64,000 nt of DNA from Ilex aquifolium (Eukaryota; Streptophyta; Magnoliopsida; Aquifoliales; Aquifoliaceae). Each line of letters opens with the position of its first letter. The first letter of the stretch is position 1. The stretch covers positions 13,076,551-13,140,550 of the forward strand of contig OX637391.1 in assembly GCA_951799425.1 (NCBI GenBank), in the 5' to 3' direction. Shown in pieces: positions 10,092 to 18,891 of the stretch. The notes under the pieces are model-generated. The model saw only the letters and a list, made by a program, of their open reading frames with translations, had not been told where the DNA came from and did not search any database. A program made the translations under genes and the position numbers.

Positions 10092-11233
10092 CGGAAGTGC
10101 TGGTAAGGGAAAGATGCAAGAAATCAAGAAGAAAGGCGAGAATATTTCATACAAGAAAAGGAAAGGGGAATCTAACAGATGGTAAGAAGCTTAGGAAAAG
10201 TTGGGAGCTTTTCAGGAAATCAAGAGTCAAGAAAGGGGGAAGCAGTTGCCTGTTTAGTTTCCTAATTAATAAAGGTTGTTGCGGTTATGGAAAGTGGATG
10301 CGGTTATGGAAAGTGGTTGCGGTTATGGAAAACGGTTGGGAGAAAAACGCGAGAAAAGAAATTGGTACAAGATCACTCCCTATTTGCACTCAAAACAACC
10401 TACAAGAATTCTGACCCAACCAAGCAACATGTCCTCCATATTTGAGCTCAGCCCAGTTAAAAACAAGAGCACTTGTGTAACAAGTCTCGAGGGCCTGCAA
10501 TTCTAAGGGCCCTACACACGTTGGAGAGGAAGAGTTCCTGCTGGATTCCTCGATACCTCAAAGAAACTTAACAGCGTATAAAAGTTCATAGCCTTGCTTA
10601 AAGAAGGCCTAAAGCACTCCTCAAAGCAAGGTGGGGGGAAGAGAAATGTGAAACGTAGGAGAAAATCTCTTATTCTCAGAAATATGGAGCATTGAAATTT
10701 ATTATCTATTTCAGACAAGAGAGCCATAAAAGAACCTTTAAAGTTCACAAAAAAGAGCCAAAAACCTCAGTCAGATCTTTTAGGCTCAAAAGACGAGCTG
10801 AATAGCTCAGCGAGAGCTCGTAGGCTCACAAACTCCAGCTATGTAGCTCAAAAGGAGCACACCAGTTCAGAATACCAAGCTGAGCGGCTCAGAATAAAGA
10901 AGAATAGGGACTGGATCCATAAGAGACAAACTACCGAGCTCAAAAGCTCAGGAGAAGCCGTTGAGCATAGCACCAAGTCTCCTGTACTCTTCAAATCTAG
11001 TAATTTTGCTTCAAGAAGTACACAGCACCCCTCAAAGCAAAGGGGGAAGGAGAATATGTGTATAAAGCATAAAGTCAAAACAAAGCAAAACAAGTAAGTG
11101 TGCGAACGAAAGTCCGAGGTATATATGAATATGGTAAAACGGCAATGGAGCACAAGGTCCTAGCCAAAGTCAAAGTTACATCTCAAAGAATTCCTTACAA
11201 ATTTTTTTTTTTTTAAATTACAAGTAAAAAGAG
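10092..11233. other. E1 intermodule region with purine tracts and scattered hairpins
   Basis: It separates accessory genes A and C. Contents: three 19-bp tandem units (GCGGTTATGGAAAGTG type) at 10278-10334. Two similar purine-rich sites, CAAAGCAAGGTGGGGGGAAG (about 10622) and CAAAGCAAAGGGGGAAGGAG (about 11034), recall a polypurine tract. Further hairpins GAGCT-GAAT-AGCTC (about 10796) and GAGCT-CAAA-AGCTC (about 10937) share the stem of the 54-bp array. Open frames on either strand here look fortuitous. Confidence 0.5.
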
Positions 11234-13781
11234 CTAAGTTTCTGGATGAGGAGTAAATGAAGGATCTCGCAGCTCGGCAGATGAGCCCTCAGCAACAGAA
11301 GCAAGGGAAACAGGAACAACAGGATCTGCAGCTAGGAGCTCAGGAATCACCGTCGGAGGCTCAGAAGGTACGATAAGAGCTCCAGAGGTCCCAGGGGCAG
11401 GTATGTCTTGACTCAAGGCTGCAGCTGAAGGAACCAAGGCACCCTCCTCATTATCAGAGCTAGACTCTTCCGTCTCTTCTTCGGTGGGAATAGAGAAATT
11501 GAAGTCAAGATCTGGAAAAGCTTTGATAGCCTTGCGCCTAAAGGCAAGCCATCCAGTAGCCCACAAGGTGGTGGCCTCATCTCTCAGCTCAGCGACCTCT
11601 TTGCCCTTCTGTTGAACCAAACTTTTCTGCTCCTCGAGCTCCTCACAGAGTTTGCCGTTAGCTTCACTGAGAGCAAGATAATCTTGATTGGCCTGGATGA
11701 GCTCTTTCTTGGCATCAAAGGCCTCCTGGTTAGCCTTGGACCACGCCTCGACCTTAAGCTGCAGGTCTTCCTTAACCAACTTCAGCTCATCTCGAGCTTT
11801 CTTCTCCCCCTCCTCAGCTCTGACCTTGACTGTCAGTGTGTGTTTGAGGTCGGAGGCTTGCTTCACCGTCTGCTCATTGAGGGTCTCCATCTGCTCTTTG
11901 AGGCTCTCCACCCGAGCTCTGAGATCTTCGTTCTCAAGAGACAATTCAGAAACCTTGGTCTTATACTTCTTCAAGACCTGAAAAGAGCTCTCTTGGGACC
12001 GAACCCGATGCAGTAGACCATTCACATGAAGGATAGCCTGAAAAAGCGAAAGAACGCATGAGTCCACAAAACAAAAATAGGTGAAGGAGGAGAAGTGGTA
12101 GCGCTTACAGCAGCTGCCCCCTGGAGAGCTGAAGAAATAGACTCCTCAAGAGGCATAGAAGCAGCCTTCAGAACATCAGACTCAGAGAAAATAGAAGAGA
12201 GAGCCCCTGCGGCAAGATCCATGTTGTCAAAAAAGGAATCCTCATCTCCTTTAGATTTTTTCTCAGTCTTCCCAGAAGCAGTGTATGAGAACTTTCCGGG
12301 TTGGAGGTCAGGGATCACTCCCAAAGCTTCCTTAACCTCAGAGGAGGAAGGGGAAGCCTGATCTCCCTTTTGAGCAGGCCCCGACCCAGGAGGGTCCACT
12401 GGAGGAGGAGAGATGACTGCATGTTGAGGGGTGCCGGATGAGGAGGGCGGTGCCTTGGTAGGAACCAATTCTGTAGTAGCAGAGGGGGGAGGAGGCACTT
12501 CCAATCTGGGGATTTTAGCTCGAGTGTTTGGACCACTCCCAGAGCCTACCCGAGCCTTGCGCTTACCAGGCCTGCCACCCTCCATCAGCTATGCAATTTT
12601 GGCCTGAAGCTCTTCTGGAGTAGCCTTCATGGTAGAAGGACCTGGGAGGTCTGGAAAAAGTAGGGAAATGTAAAAAAAAAAAAAAAAAAAGAGAAGGAAA
12701 GATGATGAAGAGAGGAAAGCAAGTGACGATGAAATTACCTTCGTCAGCCCCTAAAACAGATAATGGAATCGCTAAAGTCACCACAGGAAGGCTCAGACCT
12801 AGCTGCACCAAATATCTTGACTCAATCAGGTCGGCGTACTTCTCCGGCTTGATCTTCGCCAACTTCGCTAGCACCTTCTTATCTTCAGGGCTGAGCTCAA
12901 AACGTTCACCTGAAAAGAAGAAAGTGTGCAAGTAAGAAAAAGACAAGAGGCCTATGAATTCCAGACCAGAGCTCAGTCGACTCAAGAAAAGACTCACGCA
13001 AGTTGTCTGGTTCAGCCCAAGCCGTGGGGATACCGAGAGTGTCTGTCTTATCAGCAGGATTATACTCCCAGTTGGTGCCCCCGACAAAAAAGAAATGCTC
13101 CTTCCAGTGCTTATGAGAGGATGGAATGTTAGAAATAAGCTGCCTAACGTTGGCACGCTTAGAGGCATACAAGAAGCCTTCAGAGGTCGGCTTAACGTTA
13201 AAGAACTCTAGAAATAGAGGAACGCTAGGAACCCCAAGTTTATGCTTCCTGAAGATGACTAGAAAACCAACCATGAAACCATAGAAGTTGGGGGAAATCT
13301 GGGAAGGACACACATGAAAATGTTGCAGAACAGCCTTGATGAAGGGGTGTAAAGGAAAGCGAAGACCGTTATCAAAGGCGGCAAGAAAGAAGCAGACCCT
13401 ATTGCGTACTTGTTCTACATAGTAGATGGATTTATCTGGGCACCAGGGCTCGACCCCAGGAGGAAAACCATACCGAACCTTATAGATTTTCATTAGCTCA
13501 GGGGTTTCTTTACTGTAGCCCACAGACTCGGAATGCCTGAAGGCAGACCCCAAGTACGAAACTTTTTCTTCAACCCCGACTCCACTCACCTTAACTTTGC
13601 CTTTATCAGGTCTGGGGGGCATAGGAGAAGAGGAGGAGGGGGGTTCCTCGGTGCCGACCTCGGCCTCTCCCACACAGGGAAAGTTGTTAATTTCATCGCC
13701 AATATCCCCCAAATCGGTGTCTTCAGATCGACCCCCTAGTAGCGAAACAGAGGAGCGAGTGGCTCCAGAAGAAGCCGACAT
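11234..13781 (-). pseudogene. E1 antisense accessory gene C (4 exons, PF04195-like plus coiled coil)
   Basis: Start ATG 13781 (MSASSGATRSS). Predicted exons on the minus strand: 13781-12998, 12909-12739, 12650-12109 and 12037-11234. The three introns (12910-12997, 12651-12738, 12038-12108) all begin GTGAGT/GTAATT/GTAAGC and end in CAG. Exon lengths 784+171+542+804 = 2301, exactly 767 codons, and phases match at every joint. Exon 1 has the conserved block NGLRFPLHPFIKAVLQHFHVCPSQISPN (about 13285-13365) and HWKEHFFFVGGTNWEY. Exon 3 is Pro/Ser-rich with a basic GKRKAR motif. Exon 4 is a long coiled coil (ENEDLRARVESLKEQMETLNEQ) ending in an acidic tail. One TAG (12591-12589) interrupts exon 3, probably from CAG. 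It corresponds to E2 gene C. Nuclear location is only a guess from the basic motif; function unknown. Confidence 0.82.
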
Positions 13782-14264
13782 AGTGGGAAGACAAAAAGGA
13801 AGATTAAAGGAGCGATAAAGAGGGGGAACACTGATCAAACTCTCCCTAATGACCCTTGGGTCAGCACAGTAACTCCCGACGGCAAGAATGTGGACTATAG
13901 AGCTCCAATCTACGAAATGAGGACGTGGGGCTAGGCAATGGTCACGATTCCAAAAATAAAAGAACCGAAAGGCCCAAAATGTAGCAACCACCTCGAATCC
14001 GAGGGATCCAGAGCAGAGGAGGAGGTGAAAGGGGCGAAGAACGTACCTAACTCAGGAACAGCGGCAAACAGGAACTTGGAGCAAAATCGGGGGAAGGAGA
14101 CGATGCGAATCTTCGAAACGAGGGCTGGAAATTCGATTTCAGACAAGGGAATAGAAAGTTTTGAGCAAGAAAGTCCGAAATCACAGAGAGAACAGGGACA
14201 AAGGGCAGCGAGGAAGATGAACAGTGTGAAGAAACGGTTCAGATAGCCGTTTTGAGTATTTAAA
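13782..14264 (-). promoter_or_regulatory. Putative promoter and leader of E1 antisense gene C
   Basis: The minus strand has TTTAAATA at 14264-14257, then a leader with a splice-donor-like TTAG|GTACGT at about 14047/14046, well before ATG 13781. E2 gene C has the same CTAG|GTACGT in its leader at 31931/31930. The acceptor was not determined. This predicts an autonomous antisense promoter just inside the 3' LTR. Confidence 0.45.
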
Positions 14265-14409
14265 GCTTGAGGGACGTGGGCTGAGACATGCGCGGGAATC
14301 GAGGAAAGACATGATTGCTGCAAACCGTCAAAAATCCTCAAGCCACGTGCTAGCCACATGCGGGCCTAACTCAGTCTGTGTAGGTTAGCCCCTGCCTTAG
14401 CTAACCTAA

Positions 14410-14429
14410 GACAAAGGCTGGGGGGCAAC
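14410..14429 (+). promoter_or_regulatory. E1 polypurine tract
   Basis: ACAAAGGCTGGGGGGCAAC directly abuts the 3' LTR start at 14430. Same core as the E2 tract (GGGGCTGGGGGGCAAC). Expected primer site for plus-strand DNA synthesis. Confidence 0.85.
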
Positions 14430-15122
14430 TGATGTTGCCATGAATAAAACTGACACGTGCTCAGTTAGTGAGCTCAGCTCGGGAGCTCAGGTAAAATAAG
14501 CTGAGCTCCCCCCCTAGCCATGGGCTGAGCTCGCCCAGCCAGCATTGACACTCCTTGCTAAAGATTCGAGATGAGAGATGCCAAGGGGCCAGCAAGATGA
14601 CAACGGATACCCTTACAAAGGAAGTAGAACCAATCCAAGGCATGAAACCCGTATTCAACCATGATCCCCTCCTAAAACTAAGAAAAATCCCGTGGAAGAA
14701 GGCAAGGATCTCTCCGTTTGAAACCAGCCATAAGGAGTTTGGGTAACTCCGGAATTAGAGATGAAGATAGGGAGCAATCCCTTCAATGTAGGATATAATT
14801 CCGAATTAGAGGTAAGCATGAGGCTATAATAAGGGAGGGACAACCTCCATTAAGGGGGACCCGAGTATTCTACTATAACACGTTCAATTCATCAATAAAG
14901 AGAAGGGAGCAAGAGCCTCCATTAGAGAGTGGATTAGCCGAGCTCATTAGCCGGTGAACCACTATACTTTTACTACATTTCACACACTACACATCGATTG
15001 ATTAGAGCGTTCATCCACCAATTCACGAGCCTTGTAGTTCAGATATCATACCCAGCCCTACGCAGATCGTACATACCACACAATCCAATCCCATAGCTCA
15101 TACGCACAGTTTGACGCCATCA
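14430..15122 (+). repeat. E1 3' LTR
   Basis: Near-identical copy of 1908-2601, starting TGATGTTGCC and ending GACGCCATCA, flanked on the right by the GGCAA duplication. Confidence 0.93.
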
Positions 15123-15127
15123 GGCAA
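15123..15127. repeat. Target-site duplication of E1, right copy (GGCAA)
   Basis: Exact match to 1903-1907. Removing 1908-15127 rejoins the E0 accessory frame. Confidence 0.9.
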
Positions 15128-16840
15128 GATCTTCCCCAACCTTCTCTATCCCGTCTTCAATGGCTACATTTTCCTTAGCCTTAGAATCAGGTTTGAAACT
15201 TTTAAACTCTTCAAGATGGGAAGCATATTCTTCTTGAGTCTAAGAGAGATCACGAGAGGCCTCGGCCTCTAAGGAGTTCAACTAGTCATTGGAAGACTTC
15301 AAATGATCTCTCTCTTCTTCCAGATCGGTCATTTGGACTTGGAGGACCAAGATCTCCTCACAAATCTTGGAAACCTTGGCATCCAGTTGTTCGTTCTTCT
15401 CCAGGGTAGTCATGCGATCATAGAAGACCTTCTTCATAGCCTTATCCTTTCGAGAAATTAGGGCACAAAGTTCGTGCAACCCTACAACAAAAACACTTAG
15501 TCAAATCTCATATCATCAAATCACAAAAGGAAAAAAGACCATCAACTGAAGGGCACTTCAGGAGATCTGGTTATCGCTCATCAATTCATTAGTAGCCAAA
15601 ATAGAGTCTTTCACTATAATCTCTCCGCCCTTGGCCTTCAGGACGAGGCGAAAAGGAGAAATCACCTACTCGCCTTGATCAGATTCATTGATCTCCACGA
15701 CCTTCTTCTTCTTGGCAGTGTGCTTTTGTTGCCTTTTCAATTCGAGAGAAGACTCGGCCTTGGGGGAAGTGGCAACAATGTCCTCAGAAGCATCATCGCC
15801 TAGGGTATCTACTACTTTGGGCTGATCGAAAGTGGGAGCAATGACCAGATCTTTATCTGATATCTGTATCATCTCAGCCTCAATCACATATGACCGAATA
15901 GAGTTAGGAGGAGGGGAAAGGCCTTGAGCAATAAGGGGAGTTTTGGAAATAGGAGCATTCGTGATAACACTTAGAGATGCATCAGAAGAGCTGAAGACAA
16001 GGTTAGTGAAGTTTTTCACCAGCCGGCCTTGCCTAGAAATGACAGACTTTTGGAGGGACCTTGGGGTAGAAGCTCTAAAGGTTTTGAGTGCTTCTTGGTC
16101 CTCGAAAAGGCGAGCATTAGGCTTTTCTAGAACAACTGTGAAAGAGCGGTATGAGGGATTATAACCAAGCATTTGGTGTGCAGCTTGGCAGAAGAGGGTC
16201 TCATTGAAAGACCACACCATCTTAAGATCTTCCATGTTGACACACTGATCTGAGAGCAAACCGATCTGAGACTCTCCTCTTCATATCTTCTCCTGGTCAT
16301 TATTTGAAAAGAAGGCAAATCAGAGACTTTGCTAAGATTCTCTTCTCAAAAAAAGGAAATAATTTAAAACATTTAAGGGAATACCTAGAGCACCACTCTC
16401 ATAGGGGCATCGATAGTCAGACACTTCCCTAGCCTCGTGTTCCAAGTTCCCAGAAACAAACACTGTATTTTTCATGGTTCTTGTTGGAATCAGAAATGTG
16501 AGTGATGAGGTAGCGGCTTTTGTTCCTAACCGTCAGGTAGTAGTTGTCATTACCAACAAGCTTGACGATGTAGTAATACAGAATCTCCCAGAGACTAAGG
16601 TTGCTGTCAAGGAGATTATTTTAGGCCACAACTCTCATTACTATTCGAAAGAAGTTGGTAGAAAGAACCCTAAGAAGAAAGGGATGAAGAGGGAAATGGA
16701 CTCCACCTTCTTTTTTTGGACTCCACCTTCAGTGATGGAAATCGTGTGCAGAGGTATAGACTCCCTAGAACCAGTAAGGGCCTCATTGGCCTTAGGTAGC
16801 CTAACCTCCACATCATCGAGGATATTGTAAGTAGCCTTAA
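15128..16840 (-). pseudogene. E0: main part of antisense accessory gene (decayed)
   Basis: Minus-strand pieces line up with the E3 accessory gene. About 16830-16450: a block like HFPLHPFLLRVLS, then YLITHISDSNK...CFWELGTRG, compare E3 YLVTHLPDSDKG...FGGAWERG. 16259-15666: AAHQMLGYNPSYRSF, compare E3 AAHVLLGYTPGYKNF, followed by a Lys-rich KKKKVVE segment. 15479-15282: coiled coil (LDAKVSKICEEILVLQVQMTDLEEERDHL). The C-terminus is at 1907-1722 beyond E1. Several stops and frameshifts are present. The 118-codon plus-strand frame at 16474-16830 is only a shadow of this gene. E0 thus belongs nearer to E3 than to E1 or E2. Confidence 0.7.
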
Positions 16841-16968
16841 AGTCAGGAATATCCTCTTTTATAAGGGCGCCATGTAAAATAGAAAAAAATAGTACAAAAT
16901 GGAGTGAGCTCTAAAGCTTATAGAGAAAGTGGAAAGAAAAAGGAAACAGACAACCCTTAAAAAAGAAA

Positions 16969-17149
16969 GAGCAATGCTATTGGGACCTAATTTACTGACA
17001 TAATTTGCTGACCTAATTCACTATGACCTTTAGATTGACTGTGGGCTCCATCAAACATTGGAACTTGGTGTTAATCCAATGATTCCAATGAAGCCACGTC
17101 ATTAGGTCAGCAAATTATGTCAGATTTTTAGGTCCAAATAGCATTTTCC
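16969..17149. mobile_element. MITE, probably Mutator-like (181 bp)
   Basis: Long terminal inverted repeats: the left end GAGCAATGCTATTGGGACCT pairs with the complement of the right end (GGAAAATGCTATTTGGACCT), and both continue into CTGACATAATTTGCTGACCT. Flanks AAAAAGAAA (16960-16968) and AAAAAAAAA (17150-17158) fit a 9-bp duplication with one mismatch, though the A-richness weakens this. Confidence 0.6.
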
Positions 17150-17928
17150 AAAAAAAAAAGGAAAGGCGCTAAGGGAAATGATGCCTGCAATAAAAGGACA
17201 CTTACATTAAATGAAGCAAGAAGTTCTACAGAGAGAAAAGACGTGCACATTGTCTTTTCGCAAGAGACCAAACAATACATTAAATACGAAAATGATGAAA
17301 TATCAAGGAACGTCAGTCGACGTGTACCACATGGCACACACCCCTAAAAGGCAAGTGATGGTGTAAAAAACGATTGCACATGATTGAGCTAATTAATGAA
17401 GTTACATGTTCCAAAGCACACGACAAAAAGCACATACGAAAGGCACATGGGGAATCACAGTCTCTATTGCAATCTATCGAGCAAATGACCGAAACATTCA
17501 GCTGAATAATCCAAACTGTTAATATGACCGAACTGGAAGTAAGACCGAGCAGAGCTCATCAGTCATCTTTTGTACAGAGATCAATTAAACCATGCTAGAT
17601 AACTCCAAACAATTAAACTTTCTTAGATAATTTTTCATAGATTTTCTATTTCCACTCAATTCTCTATTTAACATAGTCAACCCTATAAATTTATCTTCAA
17701 TTGGCTCTTTATTTGGATCAACTAAAGTAGAGAGTTCAATTTGACTTTCTACATTTAAAGAACAAAAATCAGTATATTCTGTAAGCACCGAATGAAATGA
17801 ATAGAGAGCTCCATTGGAGTTTTCTAACAAATGTCAGTCTATTTTAACTTGTTACCTAAGATGATCTATATTTTAGAAAAGATATTCTTTATTCTGAGAT
17901 GTTAATATTCATAATTCCTAAACCGTGC
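17150..17928. other. Non-coding DNA between E0 relic and duplicated segment
   Basis: No gene recognised. 17160-17580 could include decayed 3'-terminal parts of E0, but no LTR partner is in the window. 17580-17928 is AT-rich; the 81-codon minus frame at 17585-17830 has no recognisable motif. Confidence 0.4.
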
Positions 17929-17967
17929 TAGATAAAAATTGACAAAAATTAAAAACATAAAGTGATA

Positions 17968-18123
17968 GAGTAATGTTAGATGAACTTAAAAACTAGAATT
18001 GATAAATCTCAACCATTGGATAGGTAGTGGGTCTCAATAAATACTGGGACCCACAGTAAAATCAATGGTTGTAATTATCAAGTCTAGTTTTTAAGTCTAT
18101 TTTTTAAGTCCATGTAGCATTAC
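17968..18123. mobile_element. Small MITE (copy A), end interrupted by E2
   Basis: Terminal inverted repeats: GAGTAATGTTAGATGAACTT at the left; at the right, the complement of ...AAGTCCATGTAGCATTAC. In the uninterrupted copy B the element is 158 bp and is flanked by AAAGTGATA/AAAATGATA, a 9-bp duplication with one mismatch, suggesting a Mutator-like MITE. E2 inserted at its right tip. Confidence 0.7.
18119..18123. repeat. Target-site duplication of E2, left copy (ATTAC)
   Basis: ATTAC, repeated exactly at 33063-33067. Copy B of the segment has a single ATTAC here (47304-47308 context), the empty site. Confidence 0.92.
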
Positions 18124-18834
18124 TGATGAGGACAGCTTTTGGGCCTGGGCTGCCATTAGGACCAAGCCCAAAAGCCTCCATAAAATGTTGGGTGAGAACT
18201 CCGAAGCCCAAAAAGGAGTGATCCCAGCCGGTCCTCCCTTTGTTTCTTAGCCCATGACCCGAATTAAAGCCTGCTACGCCACGTGCTCCAAGGACAAAGG
18301 AAACCGGCCCTGATTTCTCAGAGTTACTCCCTGCAAAAATAGAGGGATAGTGCCGAACGAGCCCAGACGATCGTGGGCACAGAATCGCCGGCGGTCTGAG
18401 TGGCTCGCAGAGAAAGGACGAACAGTCCCCACAAGATCAAGGGAAGGAAGAGCAGGGACAACGAAACCCTAGGGGCGGACACCATATAAATAGAACAGTA
18501 AAAGGAGGAAAGGGGATCGACTTCTTGGACCTTCTTCCCCGTCTTCTAGCCGGTATTTCTTTCGCCAAGAACCCTAGGACAGCAAAAACGGAGAACAGAG
18601 TCGCTGGTCCAGAACCAGTAATCCTCTTGTAAACAGTCGAAATCAATATACACAACCTAGGAGCAAGAGCCTCCATTATAGTGGACGTAGCCCAAGTCCT
18701 TTGGTTTGGGTGAACCACTCACATTTGTTTGTTTACCGCTGCTTAACTTCAAATTCACTGAAACCCATGTCATAAAATCATAGAAAGAGCTTAATCCATT
18801 CGGGCCTGGGAGATTGATTTCCGAGGACCCATCA
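18124..18834 (+). repeat. E2 5' LTR
   Basis: Direct repeat of 32352-33062, TGATGAGGAC...GACCCATCA. TATAAATA at 18485-18492 is a good core promoter. Its first frame Met (18814) lies inside the LTR and is not the gag start. Confidence 0.93.
18485..18492 (+). promoter_or_regulatory. E2 LTR TATA box
   Basis: TATAAATA in the 5' LTR, repeated at 32713-32720 in the 3' LTR. Confidence 0.6.
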
Positions 18835-18836
18835 GT

Positions 18837-18854
18837 TGGCGCCGTCTGTGGGAA
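18837..18854 (+). promoter_or_regulatory. E2 primer-binding site
   Basis: TGGCGCCGTCTGTGGGAA two bases after the LTR, identical to E1. Confidence 0.87.
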
Positions 18855-18891
18855 CGATTTTCATCGTTCTCCTAAGAACTTTATATACTTG

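Larger units (their letters stand above)
1908..15122 (+). mobile_element. E1: complete Tat-lineage Ty3/gypsy LTR retrotransposon
   Basis: A full-length element of about 13.2 kb with near-identical LTRs, PBS, a single gag-pol frame, a post-pol hairpin array, two antisense accessory genes, a polypurine tract and a 5-bp target duplication. Lineage evidence: dual RNase H, no chromodomain, PBS TGGCGCCGTCTGTGGGAA, antisense genes. I count about 6-7 differences between the LTRs (for example at the 5' terminus, a C-run length change, and A/G changes near 2390 and 2455), implying recent insertion. It sits inside the accessory gene of the older element E0. A nonsense codon near the gag start (2745) and one in each accessory gene make this copy probably non-autonomous. 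Confidence 0.95.
17929..18123. repeat. Duplicated segment copy A, left part (before E2)
   Basis: Matches 47098-47306 closely: TAGATAAAAATTGAC..., then the MITE. Continues after E2 at 33068. Copy B carries an extra short tandem duplication of ATTGACAAAAATTA near its start. Confidence 0.9.

Noticed and set aside
16474-16830. 118-codon plus-strand frame resembling a small unknown protein
   Set aside because: The minus strand here encodes the decayed E0 accessory domain (YLITHISDSNK, CFWELGTRG), so the plus frame is a shadow.
17585-17830. 81-codon minus frame as a possible host gene
   Set aside because: No recognisable motif, AT-rich surroundings, no partner exon seen.
18814-18891. Extended N-terminus of E2 Gag starting at 18814
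   Set aside because: That ATG is inside the LTR and the frame runs through the PBS; ATG 18892 matches the starts of E1 and E3.
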